NCBI GenBank assembly: GCA_016987375.1
Contig: PJRA01000263.1
Coordinates: 668,096 to 715,262, forward strand
DNA: 47,167 bases
From: Brachionus koreanus
Lineage: Eukaryota; Rotifera; Eurotatoria; Ploima; Brachionidae
Reading direction: 5' to 3'
How positions within the stretch are numbered: the first letter of the stretch is position 1; each line of letters opens with the position of its first letter. The notes beneath the pieces were generated by a model. That model searched no databases. It was not told the DNA's origin and was given only the letters and a program-made list of their open reading frames with translations. Shown here piece by piece: positions 33,241-43,254 of the stretch. The position numbers and the translations under genes were made by a program.

Positions 33241-33379
33241 TTATTTGTTGATTGTTGTCAAGTTGCCCAAAGTTCCTTCTAAGAAAAAGAAAAGCTTTCT
33301 TTTCAAACGTTTATTCGGCTTAAACAAAAAAAAACTGACTTTCTCAATTAGCGTCCCCCAATATATATATCTATTCGTG

Positions 33380-33414
33380 TCACGCCGCATGACTGTGCTA
33401 TGCTGGTAGCGTGA
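33380..33414. other. GC-rich stem-loop of unknown role
   Basis: TCACGC at the start pairs with GCGTGA at the end, with an inner GCAT/ATGC pair. The surrounding 33350-33430 is clearly more GC-rich than its neighbours. It does not fold as a tRNA and has no clear pol III boxes. Two overlapping minus-strand frames here (33241-33575) carry no recognisable domain. Confidence 0.3.
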
Positions 33415-33770
33415 CCGAGCACATACAGAATGAATAAGTACAAAATGAAATAAATAAATATCGTAAATAACTTGACGCTCACATAAATAATAACAATACA
33501 AATGTGATAGACACCACAGATTGTTTGAGGTTTTGTAGAACAAAATATTTTCTTAATTATAAATTTTTTTTTCATTACACTTGCTAATTAATCAAAACTA
33601 ATGATTAGTTAATTCAGTACAAGCTATTCACAATTAATTAAAATAATATCATGCATTAAAATATGATATATATTATTTGAAAGTCTTCTGTTATTTGAAA
33701 GATTAGTATAAAGAGTTTTAGGATAAAAATGTCATATTTGACTTGTTATAAATCATTATTTTATTAAGAG

Positions 33771-34592
33771 TGAGGCATAAGTAAATGGACGAAAATTAAA
33801 AGCGAATATCTCAACAATTAAAAATGATATTGTTTTTTGTATAGGGTAAAGAATTTATTTTTTAATAGAATTAAGATTTTTAAATAAATAAAAAACTCAA
33901 TCGTGGCCGATTTCTCTGAGCTTTGCTTTAACCCCCACCATAAGCGATTTCACAAAACTTAAGTCGAATTCTTTCAACTTCAACTAAATGCGGCTAATCA
34001 GCTGTCCTTCGTATACTTTCTCACTTAAACAGCCCATAAATTTTCAATTAAACGTGCTTGAGGAACATTTGGTCGGTTGATGTCTTTAGCCACAAAATTT
34101 ACGTTTTCGCCCATCCATGTAGTGTATTTGATTGAATAGTGAGCAGATGCTAAGTCTCGATGATACTAATGTATGAATGGGAGAAGTCGTTTATTCAAGC
34201 ATTCGTCGATATAGATATCGGAATTGATGGCAACCGTCAACCTTTTTCATCTCTGTAATTGTCCAGGTGGTTGGACGACCGGTTCTCTTGTTGTCCTTGA
34301 TCGGATCTCCAATTTGAATACGGTTGATCGTATTATATAAAGTGCTTCGAGCGATTCCTTGCTTTGTTAAGTGCGCAACAAGGTCAGATTTTTTCATTTG
34401 TGAAATCATATTTTTGACTGCTTTTCGAAAATTGTCTCGTTCAGTCACAGAAAGTCCCATTTTAAAAAATTTTTTTTGCAATATTATAGCTAATGATTAG
34501 TAGTTTATAAAAATAAATATAATAGATCATCTGATCATTTGCATAATCTGGCAAGTAAACTTAACTTTTGTCCATTTAGTTATACCTCACCC
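33771..34592 (-). mobile_element. internally deleted Tc1/mariner-type element
   Basis: Near-matching terminal inverted repeats bound the unit: left GTGAGGCATAAGTAAATGGA at 33772 and right (reverse complement) GTGAGGTATAACTAAATGGA ending at 34590. TA lies close to each end. Inside, the minus strand carries the two ends of a transposase (next entry). Length is about 0.8 kb against roughly 1.3 kb for a complete element, consistent with an internal deletion. Confidence 0.8.
33900..34481 (-). pseudogene. mariner-like transposase, N- and C-terminal parts only
   Basis: The N-terminal segment (34481 down to about 34235) has a helix-turn-helix: KSDLVAHLTKQGIARSTLYN, then an RTGRPTTWT hinge typical of Tc1/mariner proteins. 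A deletion removes the first catalytic aspartate region. The C-terminal segment, in another frame from about 34235, reads INSDIYIDECLNKRLLPFI, a TAG, YHRDLASAHYS (second catalytic aspartate) and NVPQARLIENLWAV (third acidic position), followed by stops. The protein is dead; the element would need a transposase supplied elsewhere. Confidence 0.8.
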
Positions 34593-34675
34593 GTTAAATC
34601 TTTCAATTTAAAAATAATAATTTCTAATTTAATATATATTATTAATATTAATATATATCTATATCCAATTAATAT

Positions 34676-34713
34676 TTTCTATGTTAATTTTTTCTATGTA
34701 ACGATATAGAGCC
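34676..34713. repeat. 38-bp direct repeat, left copy
   Basis: TTTTCTATGTTAATTTTTTC followed by TATGTAACGATATAGA. The same string occurs at 35447-35483, so the pair brackets the MULE fragment. The unit itself holds two TTTCTATGT modules. Confidence 0.7.
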
Positions 34714-35318
34714 ATTTTCATCAGTTGAGAAAATAATCAGTCTTTCAGGATCTTCATTCCCAGAATCAAAGAATAAAAATTTCTTTCCTGATTTTCTATA
34801 TTTAAATTCATCGACTATTTCCAAATCTATTATTGACTTCTCATTTTTCCCAAAAGTTTTAATTTTTTTCTTTCTCTTTTTATTCTTTGTGTTAGATTTT
34901 GAATTGTAGGCAATGAAGAAGCAGCATTTGGAGGTATATTAAGTAAAGTGTCAGTAATAATTTCTCTCGGTTTTTCCGAGGTTTTTACTGCTCTGTCTTT
35001 TACAATTGAAACAATTGATTCTGAATTACTATAATCAACTAGCTTATGTTCCGGAGTTTGTTTTACTTCAAGTGTTTTATTCAAAGTATCTTCAGCCAAT
35101 TAATGGTCAAGCCGGTTCATGTCTAAATCAGCATTCTCAGCTAACTCAGGTTCATGTACATGTTCTTGATCATCATTCATGTCTTTCTGTTCATTGTACA
35201 AAACAGCCGATGGGACTGAATCATCCACCTTTCTACTTGCTACTCTTGGCACAGTCCTTGATCTTAGTCTCATTGGGAAGATGGTATTTAATTTTAGATT
35301 TTTAAATAAATTTTCCAT
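34684..35318 (-). pseudogene. MULE (Mutator-like) transposase N-terminal fragment
   Basis: Minus-strand reading passes through three frames. 35318-35100 has an acidic N-terminus with EHVHEP. 35099-34850 has SEKPREIITDTL and AASSLPTIQNLTQRIKRERK, the basic block that follows the FLYWCH/zinc region in animal MULE transposases. One frame over, 34850-34684 reads GKKFLFFDSGNEDPERLIIF and STDEN, the block that precedes the MULE catalytic domain. The catalytic DDE region is absent. Frameshifts near 35100 and 34850 and the missing core make it a pseudogene. Confidence 0.7.
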
Positions 35319-35446
35319 TTATTTTCTTAAGAAATTTTTGCACAATTGAAAATTTTATAAGAGAATATTTATTTTTTAATATTTTTATAAAATTTAAAAT
35401 AAAGTTCAAAGTGATTGAATATAATTCGACATAAATTTTGTCTTTT

Positions 35447-35483
35447 TTCTATGTTAATTTTTTCTATGTAACGATATAGAACC
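35447..35483. repeat. 38-bp direct repeat, right copy
   Basis: Partner of the repeat at 34676-34713, identical across TTTTCTATGTTAATTTTTTC and TATGTAACGATATAGA. It lies upstream of the MULE fragment's first codon. Confidence 0.7.
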
Positions 35484-36236
35484 TAATTCTTTAACAAAAG
35501 AAAGATCAATAAAAAAAATTAATAAAAACATTTTAACTTTAGGAATGTATAAATATTTTTCATATCTACATAAAGAAATATGAAACTATTAATTCTTTTT
35601 TTCATTAATGTTAATTGACCAGTTTCAACTGCATATTCGTAATTTTTGTATATGAAAAAATTTTTTTTGTAGTGGGGTTAAATAAAAACATCATCATTGA
35701 TAAAAATGATTAATAAAAAATTGCAGTGCTAATTTTAAATTTTATTTTTTAAGTATTAAAATTGAAACATTAAATTAAAATATCTTGAACGCTAAACTTC
35801 ATATTATTTAGCTTTTTAGCGCCAAAATATTATCAATTTCGCATATTTTCCCTGTTCAACTCCTAAAATCATAATTAACTTTACGAAATGTTCTTGGATC
35901 TTAGCACACTAAGAACTAGAAACAAAAATGATTATGAAACGCGTGTAATTTAGAGTTAAAACGTCAGCACAAGCATCTACCAGCCCAGGCATTTGCAACC
36001 GTTTTTTTTCTTATTCATTTAATCATTTAATTCAAATTTTTTTTAATTAAAAAAAATATATATATTAAGTAATTCACAGACATAGTACTGTAAGCAATGA
36101 TGCATGTCATCAATTGTAGCATAAATTTATTTACTATTTTAATTATAAAAAAATTTGGAAAAAAGGACACCTAGACAGCAATTATCGTCAAAATTTTTTT
36201 TGTCTGAGCAACATCAAGTTTGTTCAGAGACAGTTT
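35484..36236. other. AT-rich spacer
   Basis: No gene seen. The stretch at 35800-35990 has a somewhat more mixed composition but gives no coding sense in any frame that I read. Confidence 0.45.
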
Positions 36237-36532
36237 AATGAATTGAAACCACAAAAAATGTGACTGAGCCTGAGGTGGATCTTGTTGAGCTTCATATTGA
36301 TGTTGTGGACCCCCAAGCGAGTGTTGTAAATGGGGCTAAAGGAAAAAGAGGTCGTTGACATCCAAGAAAAAGGAAAGTTAACGATAAAGTAGTTGATTTA
36401 TATAAAGAAGCAAAATAGAAACCAGCTCGTCCACTATTAATTAAATTAAGAACCGCTTTAGAATTTGATTTATTTAACTTAGTTAACTTTTGCCGCAATA
36501 AAAACAAAAATTGTGCTAGTACTGAATGCTGA
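36237..36532 (+). pseudogene. decayed ORF with AT-hook-like motif, unknown family
   Basis: The plus strand reads EPEVDLVELHIDVVDPQASV, then NGAKGKRGR, a TGA, HPRKRKVNDKVVDLYKEAK, a TAG, and RPLLIKLRTALEFDLFNLVN, with FCRNKNKNCAST before the final stop. The single frame is kept over about 95 codons with two stops, and the basic patch (KRGR-HPRKRK) looks like a nuclear or DNA-binding region. It is probably a transposon-derived or processed relic. The minus-strand frame at 36292-36507 is a shadow. Confidence 0.4.
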
Positions 36533-36682
36533 GTCTTAGAATTTATCTTTATATCAACAAAAAACTTTTATTTTTTTTCGAAAAAACTCAAAATAATTTT
36601 TTTTTGTTTTTTATTAATATAAAATTTTGACCTTGTGATTTTATTTGAAAAATTAAATTAAATTTGATATTTTTAAATAAAA

Positions 36683-36688
36683 TTTATT
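36683..36688 (-). promoter_or_regulatory. polyadenylation signal of P2X gene C
   Basis: AATAAA on the minus strand about 69 bases after the gene C stop codon, the nearest canonical hexamer downstream. Confidence 0.35.
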
Positions 36689-36756
36689 ATTTTTACAATC
36701 AAAATTTTTAAATTAAATCTTTAAAAAAAATTTAAAAAAAAATTCAATTGTTTCAA

Positions 36757-39458
36757 TTAGAACCGATTTTCTGTCATTTTTATATTATGCTCTCTATTCT
36801 CTTCATAGTCATACTCTTTAAGCTGCTTATAGAACTTGCGCTCTTTGGTCAAATTTAACAAAACAAAATCAGCAATCAAAGTTGGTATAACCATTAGGCC
36901 TATGCCAGCTCCTATTGTGAGAAAGAGAGGTATAAAATCAAAACGACCCGCTTTGCCTGTAACCACAATAATAAATCTCAAACCATATGCTTTGACAAGA
37001 GTTCTATACAATGAACCATTAACTACAAACTTATCAGCGAACCTTTGGTTGATAAAATTTTATAAACAAAATATCTAAAAAGTGGTTAATTTACCTAAAA
37101 TTAAATCCACTAGCTCCTGTCAAATCTCTAAATTTCAGATCAAATCTTTCAAATGAATATTTTGGCATGCATTTTTTAAAATCCAAGTCCAAATTGCATT
37201 CCCAATTAATTTCTATTTGAATTACACCTCCTTTTTTCAACATCATATTACGTTCAAACTCTTCTGGTTCTGCTTTTTCAAGAATGTCTTTCACAAGAAA
37301 AATAGGACAGTATGGATCGTCAATTGGATGATGCCTACACATTGATATGTATTCATTAGAAATGTTTGGTAATATGTTTCTTCTAATTAAATTTAAAATA
37401 AAGAATTAAAATTTCAGAATATAAAAAATTCGATGGATAAAAAATCTAGTTTAAGAAAAAAGTTAAAATTTAGAAAAAAAATGTTTTTCCTTGCGGCCAT
37501 CAAGACGGCCAGCACTTATTAGTTCCTGTCTAGAAGAGGTAATTTTTTTGAATTTTATGCCATTTTTTCCTCTAAAACAAAGTAAAAAGTCTTTTAAGAA
37601 CTAGTAAAGATTGCAAAAGAATAAAAAAAGCTTTTTGGAATTTGAATTTGAACTAGCTACTGATCAAATCTGATTAACTGGCTTGGAAAGCAGCATTCAT
37701 GAAAGAACTCACTGAAATCAAAAGTAACGTCTCTATGCTCTACAAGAAGCACGTTTGGATGCCTTTGATTCTTTAATTGAGTTGCTTTTCTCAAACAAAT
37801 CTTTTAAAAGAAAATTCACTGGTCTTTTGCCATTAACAAACATGTATTTTCTTGTTTTAAATAGAAGAAAAAAAATAGACAAATTTATGTTATTTGAGTT
37901 ACTTTTTTAGATTAAAATATTTTCGAATAGAAACAACAAAAATAAATTTTATTTGTTTTAAATTTGATTGTAAATTTATTTTTATTTCAATGAAAGAAGA
38001 AATTAGTCTTAAAAAAACATTTGAAAAATTAATTCTATTTTTTTAAAAATACATGTAAATAAAGTAAAACTTAGTTTGTCGATCCTGTGTTGCCGTGGTT
38101 CGACAACTGACCACAACTCTTTTTTAAAATATAAAAATTAATTTTAAAACGTTATAAAAATTAAATTAATTAATTAATTTTAATTTTCTGGTTTGAAAAT
38201 TCGAAAAATTAATTCTAATCAAAATTTTTACTAAATTATCTTAAATTTTGTAATTTAGTAATTTTTTTAAAAAAAAATTAATGCATTCAATTTTAAAAAA
38301 TGTTGATATTTTAGATTGTGCCAAAAAAATTACAACTATTTATATTGTTTACCATTTCTTTTTTAATTTATTTACTGTATTAATTTTAAAAAAAAATTTT
38401 TCAAATAAATTTGAATTAAATTAAGATTATCGTGTAATTTTTTCTTCCTTCAGAAATAATTTAATTTTAATTTTACCATTAATTAAAGCAGATTTATATT
38501 TAAAGAAAAAATTTCTTACTGTCTTTTGTTGTATTTTTTAAATTGAATATCATTTTTAATAAAAATTGTAAAATTCTCAATGTTTTGAATTAAATTTCTG
38601 GTAGATCTGTTTAAATTATTTAGAAAAAAAAATTAAAAAAAATTTTGTAAAGTTTTACTCAGTCTCAATTTCTACGGGACACCATCCACTTATTTGGCAC
38701 ACTGATACGGACGGATCAATTGTTGAATTAATGCATTTTCCAGTTGGTACTCCATTCCAGTTGTTAAACAAACTTGAGCTTAAGTCACACTCCGAATCAG
38801 TCGAACAACTTTTTCAAATTATTAAACTAAGTTAAAAAAAAAATTTTTATTTTTACAGAAATTGTTTTTTTGTGTAGTCTTCAGCACATACTGATTGTGT
38901 CTGTATAGTCTCAACAAAATTTGTCATTAGGAAAATCTTTATTTTTTTTTTAAATAAAAAAAATTCATCATTTTAAAATTACCGAATTGTACTCATTTGG
39001 CGGAACTATGTAATCAGCAGTCTGAAAGCAAACAGCTTTTAAAATTGAGAATAAATTTTTATAAATAAATTTACATCAAATATTCGGTAATTGAATTGAC
39101 TGCGATGCAAAATTTCAGGGTCTAGAGTCCGCAGTCTATCCATGTACTTAACATAGCCGAGGCCTTTTACTTTAGATGTCACAGTGCTGCTCACAGGATC
39201 AGTTGCTTGATAGCTTTTATTCTTTATTATATCCCAGCTAACAAGCATATGATTTTTTTTAAATGAAAAAATTAAGATTTTAAATTACCCGATAATATAG
39301 ATTAGTATCAGTAGCTGAAGTATGCGAAACAAAAACGCTATTATGAAGTTGTGAATTTTAGCTTCACGGACGGTAGAATAGGAAAAATAGCCAAAGAAAA
39401 GTGTCGAGAAAATTTTCTCAACTGTGTAAAGCATGGATTTTTTGTTTTCTAGACCCAT
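36757..39458 (-). CDS. P2X-type ATP-gated cation channel, gene C
   Basis: The third P2X subunit and the most divergent. Eight exons: 39458-39289, 39237-39075, 39021-38983, 38936-38857, 38808-38659, 38606-38520, 37382-37095 and 37042-36757. Introns are 51, 53, 46, 48, 52, 1137 and 52 bp, all GT-AG and in phase. The result is again exactly 421 codons (420 aa). The N-terminal Y-x-T-x-[KR] site is YSTVR, TM1 is about 39-58, and the ATP-contact lysines are K79 and K81 (TSKVKG). NFR spans the last splice junction at 324-326; the later lysine is K343. All ten ectodomain cysteines are present. TM2 follows GKAGRFDFIP, and the YxxxK motif (YKQLK) is 397-401. The segment after KVKG is shorter than in A and B, balanced by a longer N-terminus. 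Only one intron position (the phase-2 site before RNI) is shared with A and B. Confidence 0.94.
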
Positions 39459-40440
39459 GTTGAAAAAATGATTTTTTCAATTTGCGATAAAAAATAATCA
39501 ATTTTTTATCTTAGGGTCTAGTTGGTTGTTTTTATTGAAAATTAATTGTGTATGTGTGTGATAAAAGCCATAAATTACAATTTTTTTGTCCTAAATTCAA
39601 ATATTAATTAAATACGCCCTTCAACTAGGGTTTATTATACAGATATTTTACACGACCAAATTTTAGCTGAGTATTAGAATAAATGAGAATAAAATTTTTA
39701 AAATGATTTTTTTTAAAAAAGAGTTTCAATTTAATAGTTTATTTGTAGAATTGCATAAATAATTTTCATTAATTTTTTACAATAATCTATTTTCAAAATA
39801 TTTCAAATTTTTGAAAGAATCGACAAAATTAGTCTTATATTTTTCTCCTAATTCATTTCTATCTACAAAAAATTTAAATTTAGTTTATTTTAGTTTATTG
39901 AATAAATAAAATTGGCACAGTTAGTGATATACATCGTTTTTAATAGTACTAAAAATAAATGGTTACTACATTTAAAGTAAACAGTTAGTCTGTGAATTAC
40001 TTTATATTTTTTAATTGAATTAAATGACTAAATGAATAAGAAAAAAAAAGGGTTAGAAACCTAGTCGAGTTTATTTTGATGATATAAAGTTTTGTTTTAC
40101 ATCTTCTCATGTGTGTTTTGATTCCTATTTTTGTCTCGATAATCTTGTTGCAAATTGGGTATTTTTTATTTTTTTCGCTTCCTTCACTCTCATCTCTAGT
40201 GTTGTTGGTCCAGTTAATCTGTAAAGTTCTTTTTTGTCAATATTTGAACAATGCTGTCGTTGTATATCAATCTTCTTGCTTTATTAGTTCTAAACCCGAA
40301 TAAAAAATTAGAGTGGTCGATCAAGGTGATTAATAAATAGACTTTTGAACAAATTCTTTAGAATTTCAGTTTCGAAGTCAAGTTGTTTGAGTTGTTTGAT
40401 GAGAAAAGGCACACTATTCGTGTTTTTGATTATTCTTTCT
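39459..40440. other. upstream region of P2X gene C
   Basis: About 1 kb with no gene. No promoter motif stands out. A 64-codon plus-strand frame at 40109-40303 is hydrophobic, lies in T-rich DNA and has no recognisable domain. Confidence 0.4.
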
Positions 40441-40451
40441 CATTGTTAGCT

Positions 40452-40795
40452 TTAGTGAATAAATCAATTTTGAAAACTTTGACTTTGAGATTTTGCCTCA
40501 AATGAAAGGCAAAATACATAACAAGAGGAAATTAAATTAAAAATTTCAAATCGTTTGGATAGATAATGACAGTTAATTGGAATTTTTAACTAAGAATTTA
40601 TTTAATTTTTTAAAATAAAACTAGAACGCCCAAGTTTTTAGACTCTTTTTTTGAAAAATTGAAACTAAAATTTTATTAATTAAAAATAAAATTTTAAAAA
40701 ATGGTTTTTATTAGCTAAAAATATAAATTTTATTTTATTAAGAAAATGGTCATGATTTTCTTAGAACGTTAATTTTTTTTGAAAAAAAAAATATT
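40452..40795. repeat. dispersed repeat, copy A
   Basis: Shares AAATCAATTTTGAAAACTTT, TTGCCTCAAATGAAAGGCAA, ATAACAAGA and GGATAGATAAT with 41941-42185, in the same order and orientation, ending near TTCTTAGAACGTTA. Similarity is clear but diverged, with indels. Origin unknown; probably an old transposon end. Confidence 0.65.
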
Positions 40796-41074
40796 TTAAT
40801 TGCAAAAATGTAATGATTAATGTGGCCTTTTATAAAAACTAAATTGCTACCTTTATGTAGATATAGATATTTAAACTTATATGTATTAAAGGATAAGCGG
40901 AAACATGATTGGAAAAATATGGATGATAATGGAGAAAATATGTTGAAATTTTTTAATTTAAGATTTAAAAATAGCTCTTTGATAAAAACATCAATGTAAA
41001 AATTTAGAACATTCAAGCTACAGGTTAACAGTTACTTAATTGTATAATTTTAAGGTAATATTTTAAAACAAGAG

Positions 41075-41155
41075 GGGTTTACCATAGTGAAGCTACTTAT
41101 TGCCTTGCTCCGCAGTTAGTATTCTGGAGCTTATTATTATTATTATTCTTATTAA
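41075..41155 (+). repeat. LINE-like 3' end with (TTA)n tail
   Basis: A GC-richer stretch (GAGGGGTTTACCATAGTGAA then TTGCCTTGCTCCGCAG) ends in GGAGCTTATTATTATTATTA. A similar AGC plus (TTA)n tail is at 32550. It fits the 3' end of a 5'-truncated LINE. Confidence 0.45.
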
Positions 41156-41385
41156 CAATATGATTCAAATTTAACTTGTGAAAAAATTGATATAGATTTA
41201 TTTATCTTTGATATTTATAAAATATAATATTTAAATGTTAAAAATTTTATTTAAATTAAATAAATATGAGTATAATCATTCGACTATAAGGGAACTAGCC
41301 TTTTAGAAGTCAAATAGAGAAATAATTATGTTTTAATAAGATCAAGTAATAAAAAATGTGATCTAAGTATCAGGAAAATAAAAAA

Positions 41386-41513
41386 TATATTCATTTTGGA
41401 AAAATTTTTATTTAAATAAAAATAGAAAATAATTAACTATTGTTTAATTTTTATTGAAAAAAAACCTGATGATATTAAAAAAAATTTTTGATTTAAATAT
41501 AAAAAAAGTAAAT
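41386..41513. repeat. 128-bp direct repeat, left copy
   Basis: From TATATTCATTTTGGAAAAAT to the AAAAAAAGTAAAT end. It matches 42186-42314 with a single A-run length difference. The two copies enclose 672 bases. Confidence 0.9.
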
Positions 41514-41880
41514 ACTAATGGTGCTTCCTAAGTATGTAAATTCGTTTACACACTCGACTTGTGAATCATCAATGGTGATCGGGGTGTCCAATTTAGTGTT
41601 TATGCACATTACTTTTGTTTTGGCCACATTTATTTCGAGTCCAGTTGGTTTAGCGTTGTTCGCCAAATCTTGTGTTTTCATATGCATATGTTCTTCTGTA
41701 CTAGATATTAACACCAAATCATCCGCAAAGTCTAAGTCTTCAAGTTTGGTTGTTAAACCCCAATTATCTACTCCATTAATTATTTCTTGAGGTGAATTAC
41801 TTTTAGCACTACCAATTAGACAGCCTAAGATGACATTGGCTTATTTTTCGATTTCTGAGTTCGTTGGTAGATAATTGTTG
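41514..41880 (-). pseudogene. LINE reverse-transcriptase relic with intact FADD motif
   Basis: The minus strand reads NGVDNWGLTTKLEDLDFADD, then LVLISSTEEHMHMKTQDLAN, KTKVMCIN and NEFTYLGSTIS. This is the catalytic and downstream part of a LINE RT; the FADD aspartates are present. Reading stops exactly at the 128-bp repeat border at 41513, so the copy is cut there. Upstream RT blocks are missing. It is the same family as the relic at 19440-19705. The plus-strand frame 41518-41790 is a shadow. Confidence 0.85.
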
Positions 41881-41940
41881 AGGTCAGAAATAAAGAATAT
41901 AAATGTTCATCATTCATCTTTTCTATTAAAACATCTAGTT

Positions 41941-42185
41941 TTAGTAAATTTTTTTAAATCAATTTTGAAAACTTTGACTTAGAGATATTGCCTCAAATGA
42001 AAGGCAAACATAACAAGAAGAAAATATATATTATTTTCGAATCGTTCAGATAGATAATTTATTTAAATTTTTAATTTAAATATATTATAATTTCAAGACT
42101 CCATTTTGAAAAAAATTTAGAAAATGTAGATGGTTTTCTTGGAACGTTATTTTTTTTTCGAGAAAAAAATGATTTAAAAAATAAT
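41941..42185. repeat. dispersed repeat, copy B
   Basis: Second copy of the repeat at 40452-40795. Here it runs directly into the right 128-bp repeat at 42186, whereas copy A is separated from the left 128-bp repeat by about 590 bases containing the LINE-like 3' end. Confidence 0.65.
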
Positions 42186-42314
42186 TATATTCATTTTGGA
42201 AAAATTTTTATTTAAATAAAAATAGAAAATAATTAACTATTGTTTAATTTTTATTGAAAAAAAACCTGATGATATTAAAAAAAAATTTTTGATTTAAATA
42301 TAAAAAAAGTAAAT
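42186..42314. repeat. 128-bp direct repeat, right copy
   Basis: Partner of 41386-41513, nearly identical. It ends at AAAAAAAGTAAAT, after which the sequences differ (CTAGCG here, ACTAATGG there). Confidence 0.9.
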
Positions 42315-42345
42315 CTAGCGATTTATTAATATCTATTTAATTACT

Positions 42346-42898
42346 AAGCTTACCTTTGAGGAAAGAAGAATTCTCGTTATAAACAAGCCAGTTTTTTTCC
42401 AACTCTCTAATAAGCTTACTTTTATAGTCAATTATTTTCCTAAATTAGAACTTTTTGTTGTTATTAGACCAAGATCACCATTTAAACAAATCTTTAAATC
42501 GACAAAAATAATTGAAATAAATCGACTTGATGTTTGAATAGATGGTGGCTCTTGGTACTTCCATTCCAAACTCATTGCCGATGAATACGGATCGCTGAGC
42601 CGCTTCTGAAATGGGTTCTCAAAAGCCGTGTTTTTCTCAATTTAGAAAAATCGAGAAACTACGAAGTAAGCTTATTGTCAAAGTCATAAAAAAATTTGCT
42701 TATCTATCCCAAGAATTTCCTTCCAATTCGACATTTTAATTTCAAATCGAAATATTCGACAGAAATTAAAATGACTCCGTAGCTGAATTTTTTAGCTAAA
42801 AAAAATTTTCTTTTTATACTAGTTTAAAATATACATTATTTGGTTGTGAAATTATTTTCACAATTTCATAACAACGAGTAAACTTTGAGATTAAAACA
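42346..42898 (+). repeat. long inverted repeat, left arm
   Basis: About 553 bases matching the reverse complement of 45339-45890 almost base for base, for example GGTACTTCCATTCCAAACTC and AATACGGATCGCTGAGCCGC. It is less AT-rich than the surroundings. The arm contains repeated TAAGCTTACTT motifs. No open reading frame of note. Confidence 0.92.
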
Positions 42899-43254
42899 AC
42901 TTGCTATCAATTTCATTTTTAATGTTTTATAAAATTTTTATATATTACTTTATATACCAACAGACAGATAATTTTTAACAGTTTTCTTAAAACACTTGTG
43001 AATAAAAATATGATCATAATTTTTAGTTAATAACTAAAGTCTCCTTCCAAATAATTTAAAAAAAGTTAATTTTTTATTTATTTCAGTTAAAGCCTAGAAA
43101 GTGATGTAAAAAAATCTTTAAAAAAAGAATGTAAGAAAAAGACTAAGTTTAATTTTTATCCAAAAAATAAAAATAATTGTAATGTTAATTTTTCTTTTCT
43201 ATTTTAATTTTACTAATTTTTATTCATTTTGTTGTTTTTTTTTAATTATGCATC

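Noticed and set aside
36836..37078. Plus-strand 80-codon ORF
   Set aside because: Antisense shadow of the last exon of P2X gene C.
38086..38117. Hairpin TTGTCGA/TCGACAA in the long intron of gene C
   Set aside because: A 7-bp stem with a 17-base loop is weak evidence and no second copy was noticed in the window.
40750..41016. Minus-strand 88-codon ORF
   Set aside because: Low-complexity translation with no domain; it lies across the diverged end of repeat copy A and LINE-like 3' sequence.
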